In this document: piece by piece, positions 8,696 to 17,394 of the stretch | Position numbering within the stretch: the stretch's first letter is position 1 | Layout: each line of letters begins with the position of its first letter | Source: Caulobacterales bacterium | GTDB lineage: Bacteria; Pseudomonadota; Alphaproteobacteria; Caulobacterales; Caulobacteraceae | NCBI GenBank assembly: GCA_947474395.1 | Contig: CANJID010000006.1 | Location: 1 to 64,000 of the forward strand | Direction of reading: 5' to 3' | Length of the DNA stretch: 64,000 nucleotides | Program-made: the position numbers and the translations under genes | Notes under the pieces: model-generated | The model's database searches: none | Told to the model about the DNA's origin: nothing | The model's input: only the letters and a program-made list of their open reading frames with translations

Positions 8696-11600
8696 CTAGG
8701 CCGCCGTGGCCAGCGCCACCCGCGCCAGGTCGGTGAGGATGCGTTCGGCGGCGTTGAGGCGCTCGGCCGGGGTTTCCCACTCGCCCTTCACCACCATCTT
8801 GTGGTCGGGGCGCAGCCGCCACAGGGCGCCGGCCTTCTGCACCTGGCTGATCAGGCCGACGGGGTTGGGGAACTGGTCCTCGCGGAAGGTGACCACGGCG
8901 CCCTTGGGCCCCACGTCGATCTTGGAGACATTGGCCTGGCGGCAGAGGCCCTTGATCGCAACCACCTTCAGCAGTTGGCCGGCCTCGGCCGGCAGGGGCC
9001 CGAAGCGGTCGATCAGCTCGGCGGCCAGGGCCTCGCGGTCCTCCGGCCGTTCGGCTTCCGACAGGCGCCGGTAGAGCGACAGGCGCACATTGAGGTCGGG
9101 GACATATTCGTCCGGGATGAGCACCGCCGCCCCGGCGTTGATCTGGGGCGACCAGCCGCGGCCGTCGACCACCGCCTCCGCCCCGCCGGCGCGAAGCTCG
9201 GCCACCGCGTCCTCCAGCATCTGCTGGTAGAGCTCGACCCCGATCTCACGGATGTGGCCCGACTGCTCCTCGCCCAGCAGATTGCCCCCGCCCCGGATGT
9301 CGAGGTCGTGGCTGGCGAGCTGGAAGCCCGCGCCCAGGCTGTCCAGCGACTGCAGCACCTTCAGCCGCTTCTCGGCGGTGGCGGTGATGACCTTGTCAAC
9401 CGGGGTGGTCAGGTAGGCGTAGGCCCGCGCCTTGGCCCGGCCGACCCGCCCGCGCAACTGGTAGAGCTGGCTGAGGCCGAACATGTCCGCCCGGTGCACG
9501 ATCAGGGTGTTGGCGGCGGGGATGTCGAGGCCGGACTCGACGATGGTGGTCGAGAGCAGCACGTCGTACTGGCCGTCGTAGAAGGCGCTCATCACCTCCT
9601 CCAGCCCCGTCGGCGACATCTGGCCGTGGCCGACCACGAACTTGATCTCGGGGACCTGCTCGCGCAGGAACCGCTCCAGCTCCGGCAGGTCGGCGACGCG
9701 CGGGGTGACGAAATAGGCCTGGCCGCCGCGGTACTTTTCCCGCAGCAACGCCTCGCGGATCACCACCGGGTCCTGCGGGGTGACATAGGTGCGCACCGCC
9801 AGGCGATCGACCGGCGGGGTGGCGATGATCGACATCTCCCGGATGCCCGAGAGCGCCAGCTGCAGGGTGCGCGGGATCGGCGTCGCCGTCAGGGTCAGCA
9901 TGTGCACGTCGGTGCGCAGCGCCTTCAGCTTCTCCTTATGCTTGACCCCGAAGTGCTGCTCCTCGTCGACGATGACGAGGCCCAGGTCCCTGAACTTCAC
10001 GTGCTCGGACAGGATCGCGTGGGTGCCGACGATGATGTCCACCTCGCCCGTCGCCAGGGCAGCGCGGGTCTCGGCGGCGTCCTTGGCGGGGATCAGGCGG
10101 GACAGGGCGCGAAGCTTCACCGGCCAGCCGGCGAAGCGCTCGGTGAAGGTGCGGATGTGCTGGCGGGCCAGGAGCGTGGTCGGGCAGACCACCGCCACCT
10201 GCTTGCCGGTCATGGCCATGACGAAGGCGGCCCGCAGGGCGACCTCGGTCTTGCCGAAGCCCACGTCGCCGCAGATCAGCCGGTCCATGGGCCGCCCCGC
10301 CCCGAGATCCCCCAGCACGTCGGCGATGGCGTTGAGCTGGTCCTCGGTCTCCTCGTAGGGGAAGCGGGCGCAGAACTCGTCGAACAGGCCGTGCGGAGGA
10401 TCGACCGCGTCGGTGGACTTCAGCTGGCGGGCGGCGGCGATCTTGATCAGCCCCTCGGCCATTTCGCGCAGGCGTTCCTTGGCCTTGGCTTTCCGCGCCT
10501 GCCAGGCCGCGCCGCCCAGGCGGTCCAGCATCACCCCTTCGGAATCCGAGCCGTACCGGGTCAGGAGGTCGATGTTCTCCACCGGCAGGTAGAGCCGCGC
10601 CTCCCCGCCGTACTGGATGTCCAGGCAGTCGTGCGGCGCCCCCTGCACCTCCAGGGTCTTCAGCCCCTCGTAGCGGCCGATGCCGTGGTCGATGTGCACG
10701 ACGAGGTCCCCCGGCGTCAGCGAGGTCGCCTCGGCCAGGAAGTTGGCGGCGCGGCGGCGGCGGCGCGGCCGGGCCAGCCGGTCGCCCAGCATGTCGGTCT
10801 CGGAGATGACGGCGAGGTCGGCGGTCTCGAACCCGTGGTCGACGGGCAGCACCACCCGCTGCAGCGGCTTGCCCTTGGCGCCCGCCACCCCGAACCCAAG
10901 CACGTCCTGCCAGTCCTTGGCGAAGCGGATCGGCGTCAGGCCGTGGTCGCCCAGCATCATGGAGAGCCGCTCGGACGAGCCGTCGGACCAGGAGGCGAAC
11001 AGCACGCGTTTGCCCGCTTTAGAGAGAGCCCTGGCATGATCCGCCACCGCCTCGAACAGGTTGACGCTGTCCTGCGCCCGCTCGGCCGAGAAATTGCGCC
11101 CCGCCCGTGCGCCCAGGTCCACCACCCCGGGGCCTTCCGGCCGCTGGAACGGGGTGAAGCGGCGCACCGGGAATTCGTCCAGGTAGAGGTCCCACTCGTC
11201 CTTCGACAGATAGAGGGCCTCCGGCGCCAGGGCGCGATAGCCGGTCCCGCCCCGCACCTTGTGGGCTTCCTGGCGGGCGTCGTAGGCGTCGGCGATCATG
11301 GCCAGCCGCTCGTCGCGCGCCTCCTCGGCCAGGGCGTCCAGGGCGATCAGGGCCCCGTCGCCGACATAGTCGAACAGGGTCTCCATCCGCGGATAGAACA
11401 GGGGCAGCCAGTGCTCCATGCCGGCGCGCCGCCCACCCTCGCTGACCGTGGCGTAGAGGGGATCGTCGCCCGCCGCCCCGAAGGCGGTGACGTAGCCGGT
11501 GCGGAAACGGGAGATCGACTCCTTGTCCAGCAGGGCCTCCGAAACCGGCAGCAGGTCGATGGCCGAAAGCTGGCGGGTGGAGCGCTGGGTCTCCGGGTCG

Positions 11601-12205
11601 AAGGCGCGGATCGATTCCAGGGTGTCGCCGAACAGGTCCAGCCGCACCGGCTCCTCGGCCCCCGGCGGGAAGACGTCGATCACCCCGCCCCGCACGGCGA
11701 ACTCTCCGCGCTCGGAGACGGTGGAGGCGCGGCTGTAGCCGTTGACCGCGAAATAGCGCTCCAGCTCCGGCATATCGACGTCGCGGCCGGTGCGGGCGAG
11801 GTAGCTGGCCGCGGCGATGACGGCGCGCGGCGGGATGCGCTGCACCAGGGCGTGGGCGGTGACCACCACGACGAGCGGCGCCTTGTCCGCAGCCTTGCGG
11901 TGGGCCAGCGCCGAGAAGGCCGCCATCCGCGTCGCCGCCACGCTCGGCGAGGGCCCGATCCGGTCGTAAGGCAGGCAGTCCCACGAGGGGATCGGCAGCA
12001 CCGCCAGGTCCGGCGCGAAGAAAGCCAAGGCGTCCACGAACATGCCGGCGCGGGCCGTGTCGCGGGCCACGAAGACGCTCACGCCCCCATGCGCGCGCGC
12101 CATGTCGGCCATGACCAGCGCATCGAAGCCCTCCGGCGCGCCGGCCAGCTCCAGGGCCCCCTTGGCCTTTGCGATTCCGGTCACGTCCAAGGCCCGCTCC
12201 AACAC
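8696..12205 (-). CDS. mfd: Mfd, transcription-repair coupling factor
   Basis: Mfd removes RNA polymerase stalled at DNA damage and recruits UvrA. The 1169 residues match the family length. The N-terminal UvrB-like part (about 1-380) includes PIPSWDCLPYDRIGPSP. An RNA-polymerase-interacting region follows (GDLVVHIDHGIGRYEG, about 505-520), then a helicase motor with GDVGFGKTE (about 640), DEEQHFG (about 745), TATPIPRTL and the translocation motif region GLSQLYQLRGRVGR, then the C-terminal UvrA-masking domain. The start is a GTG at 12205 with a weak ribosome site. sdhE lies upstream on the same strand. Confidence 0.97.
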   Translation of the reverse strand: MLERALDVTGIAKAKGALELAGAPEGFDALVMADMARAHGGVSVFVARDTARAGMFVDALAFFAPDLAVLPIPSWDCLPYDRIGPSPSVAATRMAAFSALAHRKAADKAPLVVVVTAHALVQRIPPRAVIAAASYLARTGRDVDMPELERYFAVNGYSRASTVSERGEFAVRGGVIDVFPPGAEEPVRLDLFGDTLESIRAFDPETQRSTRQLSAIDLLPVSEALLDKESISRFRTGYVTAFGAAGDDPLYATVSEGGRRAGMEHWLPLFYPRMETLFDYVGDGALIALDALAEEARDERLAMIADAYDARQEAHKVRGGTGYRALAPEALYLSKDEWDLYLDEFPVRRFTPFQRPEGPGVVDLGARAGRNFSAERAQDSVNLFEAVADHARALSKAGKRVLFASWSDGSSERLSMMLGDHGLTPIRFAKDWQDVLGFGVAGAKGKPLQRVVLPVDHGFETADLAVISETDMLGDRLARPRRRRRAANFLAEATSLTPGDLVVHIDHGIGRYEGLKTLEVQGAPHDCLDIQYGGEARLYLPVENIDLLTRYGSDSEGVMLDRLGGAAWQARKAKAKERLREMAEGLIKIAAARQLKSTDAVDPPHGLFDEFCARFPYEETEDQLNAIADVLGDLGAGRPMDRLICGDVGFGKTEVALRAAFVMAMTGKQVAVVCPTTLLARQHIRTFTERFAGWPVKLRALSRLIPAKDAAETRAALATGEVDIIVGTHAILSEHVKFRDLGLVIVDEEQHFGVKHKEKLKALRTDVHMLTLTATPIPRTLQLALSGIREMSIIATPPVDRLAVRTYVTPQDPVVIREALLREKYRGGQAYFVTPRVADLPELERFLREQVPEIKFVVGHGQMSPTGLEEVMSAFYDGQYDVLLSTTIVESGLDIPAANTLIVHRADMFGLSQLYQLRGRVGRAKARAYAYLTTPVDKVITATAEKRLKVLQSLDSLGAGFQLASHDLDIRGGGNLLGEEQSGHIREIGVELYQQMLEDAVAELRAGGAEAVVDGRGWSPQINAGAAVLIPDEYVPDLNVRLSLYRRLSEAERPEDREALAAELIDRFGPLPAEAGQLLKVVAIKGLCRQANVSKIDVGPKGAVVTFREDQFPNPVGLISQVQKAGALWRLRPDHKMVVKGEWETPAERLNAAERILTDLARVALATAA

Positions 12206-12242
12206 AACTGTGCCGGCGCACGAAACGCCGGGCTGCTTCCCT

Positions 12243-12300
12243 TAGTCCCTCCCCCTCTCGGGGAGGTGGATCGGCGCGCAGCGCCGAGACGGTGGGGGCT
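12243..12300. repeat. Single palindromic intergenic element
   Basis: The sequence has a CTCCCCCTCTCGGGGAGG palindrome followed by a second hairpin (TCGGCGCGCAGCGCCGA) and a GGTGGGGGCT end. Its layout (short GC palindrome, variable hairpin, G-rich GGGGCT end) matches the elements at 7754-7930 and 8586-8691, though the core differs. It lies between mfd and sdhE. Confidence 0.6.
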
Positions 12301-12322
12301 AAACGCCGCCCCCTTTTTTCTT

Positions 12323-12601
12323 CTACCCGCCCAAATCCTCCCGCGCCCCACGCGCCTCGAACCGGAAGGCCTTGATCCGCGCCATCATCGGCGTCTCGAA
12401 GGCCTCCGGGGTGTCCACGCGCCCGATGATCCAGGCGTAGAGGTCCTGGTCCGCCTGGTCGAGCAGCCGCTCCAGCTCGTCCAGTTCCGCCGCGCTCATC
12501 CCCGCCGAGAAGGTGTCGACAAACGGCCCCAGGATCAGGTCCGCCTCCCGAAACCCCCGCCGCCACGCACGGAACTTCAGTCTCTTGAGGCGAGGGTCCA
12601 T
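12323..12601 (-). CDS. sdhE: SdhE, succinate dehydrogenase flavinylation factor
   Basis: A 92-residue protein of the SdhE/YgfY/Sdh5 family, which helps attach FAD covalently to the flavoprotein subunit of succinate dehydrogenase. The family motif RGxxEADLILG is seen as RRGFREADLILGPF near residue 15, followed by the typical helices (ELDELERLLDQADQDLYAWI). In many alphaproteobacteria sdhE sits with mfd and recG. Here it is directly upstream of mfd, but recG is 5.7 kb away. No succinate dehydrogenase genes are in the window. Confidence 0.92.
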   Translation of the reverse strand: MDPRLKRLKFRAWRRGFREADLILGPFVDTFSAGMSAAELDELERLLDQADQDLYAWIIGRVDTPEAFETPMMARIKAFRFEARGAREDLGG

Positions 12602-12805
12602 GGGCGCATCCGCGAGGGGGATTGGCCATATAGAGGGCGCAGGCCGTGGCCGCCAGCGGGAGCGGGCGGGATTTCGCGCAGGCAGGCAAGGAGGCAGGCC
12701 GCCCCGAAGGCGGCGGACGACCCTTTCTTAAGGGTGGTGCGCGATAATGGCGTCACTGCAGGCCCGCACTGTCGGCTGGGCGGCGTTCTGCTTGACGGTG
12801 TCGGG

Positions 12806-15607
12806 ATGGATGCGGGCGACCTGATTCACGCGCAATTCTCGGCCCTGGCCCTCAAGCACCCTGAGGCCCTGGCCGTCGCAAGCGTCGATGGCCCGATCAC
12901 CTACGGCCGGTTGGACGCCCTCTCGCGACAGCTCGCCGCGCGCATCGTCTCAAGCGATCGGCGGGGAGGACCTGTGGTCGGCATCCTGGCCGAGCGCGGG
13001 GCCCGCACGGTCGTCGCCGCACTCGCTTGCGCCCGGGCCGGCAGACCCTTCGTGATCCTCGACCTCTCCTACCCCCAGGCCCGCCTCGAGGCGCTGGTCG
13101 AGGTCTGCGGGCCGGGCCTTCTGCTCGCGGCGGGGGCGCAAGCGCCCAAGGGTGCTTTGGCCTTCGACCTGCCCATGCTTGGCGTGGTTCTGGACCCTTC
13201 GCCCCACGACGCGCCGGCCGCCGCGCATCCGGGCGGAGAAGCCTCGCCGGACGGGCCCGCCTATCTCCTGTTCACCTCAGGGAGCACGGGCTCGCCCAAG
13301 TGCGTCGCCTGCTCACATCGGCCGCTGGTCAACTTCATCGACTGGCAGGTCAGGACCTTCGGTCTCACCGCGGACGACCGCTTCACCATGCTGTCGGGGC
13401 TGTCGCATGACCCGATCCTGCGGGACATCTTCACCCCGCTGAGCATCGGCGCCTCGATCCATATCCCCCCGCAAGACGTCCTCACCGCCCCCGGCGGCCT
13501 GTACGACTGGTTCGTGGCGGCGAGACCGACGGTCGCGCATATGACGCCGCCGCTCGGCCATCTGCTGACCTCGGTGCGACGGGGGACCGGGCGGCTGGAC
13601 GACCTGCGCCACGTCTTCTGGGGCGGCGATGTACTGCGATACGCCCTGGTGGACGCCCTGACCGACCTGGCCCCCCGCTGCGAGAGCGTGAACTTCTACG
13701 GGGCCACCGAGACGCCGCAGGCGGCGAGCTTCTTTCGCGCCTCGGCGGAGACGGGCGGCGACCGGGCGCCGATCGGCGTCGGCATCGACGGCTTCCGGCT
13801 CGAGATCCGCGACGAGGACGGCGCCACGATTGCCGACGGCCGGCCCGGCGAGATCGTCGTCCGCTCCCGGTTCCTGACCATGGGCTACGTCACCGGGGGC
13901 CGGCTGCCCCCGGCTCGCCCGTGCGACGAGGAACAGACCTACGCCACCGGCGACATGGGCCATCGCCGCGCCGACGGCCAGATCGTCATCCAGGGGCGGC
14001 GGGACGATCAGGTCAAAATTCGCGGCTACCGCGTTGAATTGGGAGAGATCACAGCCTGCGCGCTGAAGGCCGCGGACGTGGGCCAGGCGATCACCCTCGA
14101 TATCGGTGCGCCGGACCAGGTCCGGCTCTGCTGCTTCGTCCAGCCTGCAAACGACGGCGAACTGGACCCCCCGGCCGTGCGAGAGCACATCGCGGCGAAC
14201 CTGCCCGCCTACATGGTGCCGGACTCCGTCGTGGCGGTGGGCGCGTTCCCGCTGCTGCCCAACGGCAAGATCGACAGGCAGGCCCTGATCCGTAGCGAGA
14301 CCGAGCGGGCGAACGCGGCGGACCGGCCGACCGGGTCGCTTACCCCGACCCAGGCGGCCCTGGTGGACCAGTGGCGAAAGTTCCTCCGCCGCGACCGCAT
14401 CGACGTGGAAGAAAGCTTCGCCTCACTGGGCGGCGACAGTCTCTCCTATGTGAACGCCTACCTGTCGCTGGAGGAGGTCCTGGGCCGTGTCCCGGACCGC
14501 TGGACCACCATGAGCATCGCCGAACTGGCGGCGACGAAGAGCGCCCGCGCCGGGCGCGGCCTGTTCGTTGGTGTCGAGAGCGCCATGTTGATGCGCGCCG
14601 TGGCGATCGCCGCGGTGGTAGGCAGCCACTTCCAACTCTTCGTCACCGGCGGCGCGGCCACGAGCGCCCTGCTTTGGGTTTCGGGCTATCTCTTCGGCGG
14701 CCTGCAACTCCATGAGGCGGATCACCAGTCGAGCGCGAAGCCCGTCGGCCGGCTGCTGAGAAGCGTGCTGATACCGGTCCTGGCGATCGAGCTTCCGCAG
14801 GCGGCGGTCAAGTTCGCCATGCACTACCACGCCAAGTGGTCCAGCGTTTTCCTTTACGTCGACCTGCTCGACTTCACCGGAATGGACACCGACGGGCCGA
14901 ACGCCTACGGCGGCGCCGAATACCTGATGTGGTACATCGACTGCGTCTTCCACATCATGCTCCTCTACGCGGCTCTGATCCTCGTGTTTACGCATGTGGT
15001 GAAGCTTCGACGGCCGGCCGTCGCGGCCGCATGCGCCGCGGTGGCGCTCGGTCTGTTTGGCCGGTTCGTGGCCCCGGTCCTCTTCCTTCCAGACTTCTGG
15101 AAGGCCCAGGTCGATCCGATGTCCTACTTCAACCATGCGCCGACCACGCACCTGGCCACCTTCGCCCTCGCCGCCCTCGCCGGATTCCTGAAGGGCCGCT
15201 GGCGGATCGCCACCATGGCCGCGGTGCTGGCCTATGCGATGCTGAGCGCGCCGAGCTATGGCGCGGGCGACGCCATCGCCATCGCCTTGGTCGCCGCCTT
15301 CCTGATTTTCGTCCCGAAGCTCGGCGTCCCGCGCGTCCTGTCGACGCCGATCTACCTGGTCGCCGGCGCGTCCCTCTTCATCTACCTGCTCCACTTCAAG
15401 TTCCTGGTGGTTTTCAATCACCTGCACCTCCCTGCCATCGCGGCCTGGCCGGGAGCGCTGGTGGGCGGCGTGGTCGTCTGGAGCCTGTGGAACTGGGGGG
15501 CGCAAAGGGCCGCGGCGATCTGGACGGCACGGCCGCGCCATAGGCTGGACCTCTGGCGCGACGGCACGACGCGGCGGAGCAGCCTGGCCGCCCTCCTGCG
15601 CGGCTGA
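12806..15607 (+). CDS. Adenylation-carrier-acyltransferase-3 fusion (NRPS-like, Lys2-type A domain)
   Basis: A 933-residue three-part protein. Residues about 1-495 form an amino-acid adenylation domain with A3 TSGSTGSPK (about 156), A4 HDPILRDIF (201-209), A5 NFYGATE, A7 YATGD, A8 GRRDDQVKIRGYRVELGEI and A10 LPNGKIDR. The A4-A5 stretch (MLSGLSHDPILRDIFTPL, HMTPPLGHLLT) strongly resembles the 2-aminoadipate reductase Lys2. Residues about 510-580 are a carrier domain with LGGDSL and the phosphopantetheine serine S545. Residues about 595-925 have about ten membrane segments and features of acyltransferase-3: an early helix with H608, VSGYL, then IYLLH. There is no condensation, thioesterase or reductase domain. 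The inference is that an activated amino or acyl group is passed from the carrier to an envelope acceptor. No phosphopantetheinyl transferase is nearby. The ATG at 12806 has a weak ribosome site; a GTG at 12734 would add 24 residues. Confidence 0.85.
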   Translation: MDAGDLIHAQFSALALKHPEALAVASVDGPITYGRLDALSRQLAARIVSSDRRGGPVVGILAERGARTVVAALACARAGRPFVILDLSYPQARLEALVEVCGPGLLLAAGAQAPKGALAFDLPMLGVVLDPSPHDAPAAAHPGGEASPDGPAYLLFTSGSTGSPKCVACSHRPLVNFIDWQVRTFGLTADDRFTMLSGLSHDPILRDIFTPLSIGASIHIPPQDVLTAPGGLYDWFVAARPTVAHMTPPLGHLLTSVRRGTGRLDDLRHVFWGGDVLRYALVDALTDLAPRCESVNFYGATETPQAASFFRASAETGGDRAPIGVGIDGFRLEIRDEDGATIADGRPGEIVVRSRFLTMGYVTGGRLPPARPCDEEQTYATGDMGHRRADGQIVIQGRRDDQVKIRGYRVELGEITACALKAADVGQAITLDIGAPDQVRLCCFVQPANDGELDPPAVREHIAANLPAYMVPDSVVAVGAFPLLPNGKIDRQALIRSETERANAADRPTGSLTPTQAALVDQWRKFLRRDRIDVEESFASLGGDSLSYVNAYLSLEEVLGRVPDRWTTMSIAELAATKSARAGRGLFVGVESAMLMRAVAIAAVVGSHFQLFVTGGAATSALLWVSGYLFGGLQLHEADHQSSAKPVGRLLRSVLIPVLAIELPQAAVKFAMHYHAKWSSVFLYVDLLDFTGMDTDGPNAYGGAEYLMWYIDCVFHIMLLYAALILVFTHVVKLRRPAVAAACAAVALGLFGRFVAPVLFLPDFWKAQVDPMSYFNHAPTTHLATFALAALAGFLKGRWRIATMAAVLAYAMLSAPSYGAGDAIAIALVAAFLIFVPKLGVPRVLSTPIYLVAGASLFIYLLHFKFLVVFNHLHLPAIAAWPGALVGGVVVWSLWNWGAQRAAAIWTARPRHRLDLWRDGTTRRSSLAALLRG

Positions 15608-15637
15608 GGGAGGTTTCCGCCCGCTCCGTTCGCCGAC

Positions 15638-16078
15638 CTAAAGCCCCCGCGGCGGCTTCCCGCCCCGCTTCGCCTTCTCCAGGAAGTGCATCCCCTCCAG
15701 CTTCAGCCCGTCCGGGTCGAGGAAGAAGACGGCGTAATAGCCTTCGCCGTAGCTCGGGTAGGCGGCGGGCGGGTCGACCACAACGACACCCTCGCGCTGG
15801 AGAAACGCGCCGAGCTCGTCCACCTCCTCACGGGCGGCGAGCTCGAAGGCGTAATGGTGGTAGCCGATCCCACCCTGGCGGTGGGGATGGGCGCGCCCCT
15901 CAGCGTCGGCCTCGGTAATCCAGAACATGGTCACCCCGTTGTTCCAGCCGACCGTGCGGCCGAACTCCCACTCCCGCACGAAGCCCAGGAAGGTGAGCAA
16001 GCTGTCGTAGAAGCGGCGCGAGACGTCGAAGTCGCTGACGCGGATGGCGAGGTGGTCGATGCCGACGACCTTGGGCAT
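15638..16078 (-). CDS. VOC-family (glyoxalase-like) protein
   Basis: A 146-residue single-domain protein of the vicinal oxygen chelate superfamily. It opens with GIDHLAIRVSDFDVSRRFY, where the histidine is a usual metal ligand, has a second candidate in YHHYAFELAA, and ends with the conserved FFLDPDGLKLEGMHF, where the glutamate is a usual ligand. The fold covers glyoxalase I, ring-cleaving dioxygenases and resistance proteins, so the substrate is not predictable. It converges with the A-carrier-AT3 gene, 30 bases apart, and diverges from the GAF gene. Confidence 0.85.
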   Translation of the reverse strand: MPKVVGIDHLAIRVSDFDVSRRFYDSLLTFLGFVREWEFGRTVGWNNGVTMFWITEADAEGRAHPHRQGGIGYHHYAFELAAREEVDELGAFLQREGVVVVDPPAAYPSYGEGYYAVFFLDPDGLKLEGMHFLEKAKRGGKPPRGL

Positions 16079-16123
16079 GGGGGCGGGCTCCTGGCGGAGG
16101 GACTACCAATCCTCCTCAACATA

Positions 16124-16155
16124 CCGCTTATCCCGGCTTCCGCCGGGATGAGCGG
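16124..16155. repeat. REP-like perfect palindrome
   Basis: Two 14-base arms (CCGCTTATCCCGGC at 16124-16137 and GCCGGGATGAGCGG at 16142-16155) surround a TTCC loop, with one G-T wobble in the RNA stem. The right arm is identical to that of the hairpin at 20430-20461, so this is one extragenic palindrome family. It sits in the divergent gap between the VOC and GAF genes. Confidence 0.75.
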
Positions 16156-16219
16156 AGGTGAGAGCGTTCCGGCCGCGTCCAACAACTGCTACGGTGGCGC
16201 GAGTTCAGGAGGCCGCACG

Positions 16220-16810
16220 ATGGATCCGCACATTCCGGCCGACGCACCCCACGACCTCTTCATCACCGAGGCCCTGGACACCCGCCCGCTCGGCGCGCCC
16301 GACTACAAGGGCGAGGCCCGCGCCATCCAGGCCCTGGCCGTGCGCATGGCGGACGATCCGGAAGGGGTCCTGCCCCAGTTCGTCGATCTGGCGATGCAGA
16401 TCACGGGCGCGGCCTCGGCCGGTCTCAGCCTGTGGGAGCCCGACCCGGCGCCCGGCGTGTTCCGCTGGCGCCACCTGCGGGGGACCCTGAGCCCCTTCGA
16501 GGGGGCGACCACGCCGCGCAATTTCAGCCCTTGCGGCATCACGCTGGACCGCAACTGCCCCGTCCTGACCCTGCATCCGGAGCGGACCTACAACTGGATC
16601 AGCGACGCGGGCGTGGTGGCGCCCGAGGTGCTGCTGGTGCCCCTCCATGACGGGGCCGGCGAGCCGTTCGGCACCCTCTGGGTCGTCGGCGAGACCGAGG
16701 GCCGGTTCACGCGGGACCACGCGCACGTCCTGGCCGACCTGGCCGAATGCATCGGTGGCGCGCTGCGCACCTCGCCGGCCAAGCCGGTCGAGGTCGCGGC
16801 CGAGGGCTGA
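16220..16810 (+). CDS. GAF-domain protein
   Basis: A 196-residue protein that is mostly one GAF domain. It shows the opening helix (IQALAVRMADDPEGVLPQFV), ITGAASAGLSLWE, a central ligand-pocket region with FSPCGITLDRNCPVLTLHPE, and the closing strand GEPFGTLWVVGE followed by a long helix. This subtype, with CGITLDRN near the middle, often appears as the sensor of histidine kinases, but no kinase domain follows here and no partner gene is adjacent. The ATG at 16220 has a CAGGAGG ribosome site 7 bases upstream. Confidence 0.8.
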   Translation: MDPHIPADAPHDLFITEALDTRPLGAPDYKGEARAIQALAVRMADDPEGVLPQFVDLAMQITGAASAGLSLWEPDPAPGVFRWRHLRGTLSPFEGATTPRNFSPCGITLDRNCPVLTLHPERTYNWISDAGVVAPEVLLVPLHDGAGEPFGTLWVVGETEGRFTRDHAHVLADLAECIGGALRTSPAKPVEVAAEG

Positions 16811-16842
16811 TCGGGCCCCCAAGGTGATTCAGGCGGCTTGAG

Positions 16843-17250
16843 TCAGGCGGCGCCGAGGACCGCCTTCTCCACGTCGTGGACGCTGTGGCCGGTCAGGTCC
16901 TTGGCGATCTCCCCGGCGAGGATGGCGGTGAGCTGGTGGTGGTAGTGCTTGCGCACCGCCCCCAGGGTCCGCGGCGCGGCGATCACGACCAGATTGGCGA
17001 TCTTGCCCTCCAGGACCTTCTTGTTGAGGAATTCCGCCACCCCGGCCGAGTGGCCGTCCTCGTCGTCCTGGGCGCCGTCGGGGTTGGCCGCGCTGCTGTG
17101 GCGCCCGGCGCTGGAGCCCTGGTGGTCGCTGTCGATGGCGTCGTGGGCCACGGCGACCAGCTTGAGGCCCCCCTCGTCGCCGTCGTTCCGGAACAGGTTG
17201 AACTTCTCGCCGTCGGCGACGGCGACGACAGCGCCATTGGGAAGTTGCAT
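16843..17250 (-). CDS. Host-attachment-family protein (baeRF-like)
   Basis: A 135-residue protein resembling the 'host attachment protein' family, which is related to the Rossmann-like baeRF (release-factor-like) group. It begins with a strand (GAVVAVADGEKFNLFRN), has NLVVIAAPRTLGAVRKHYH in the middle, and ends with the family's conserved segment LAGEIAKDLTGHSVHDVEKA. The name comes from early Agrobacterium work and its molecular role is not settled; the baeRF relation suggests an RNA- or ribosome-linked function. It converges with the GAF gene. Confidence 0.75.
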   Translation of the reverse strand: MQLPNGAVVAVADGEKFNLFRNDGDEGGLKLVAVAHDAIDSDHQGSSAGRHSSAANPDGAQDDEDGHSAGVAEFLNKKVLEGKIANLVVIAAPRTLGAVRKHYHHQLTAILAGEIAKDLTGHSVHDVEKAVLGAA

Positions 17251-17394
17251 TTGGGGCTCCGGGGGAATCTTCGCCGCGACAGGCGGCGGCCAGGCAGGGA
17301 AGTCCTGCCTGTTGGAAAGCCCGGCCGAGCGTGGCGGTTCCGGAAATTCGCTCTAAGCTCGCCCGCTCGCAGGCTTGAGCTCGGAGCCCACCGC

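Noticed and set aside
8519-12805. Upstream 1429 codons of one very long plus-strand open frame that ends in the A-carrier-AT3 gene
   Set aside because: It lies antisense to mfd and its residues are the repetitive Gly/Ala/His/Leu pattern that a GC-rich gene gives on the other strand. The real protein starts at 12806 (or 12734).
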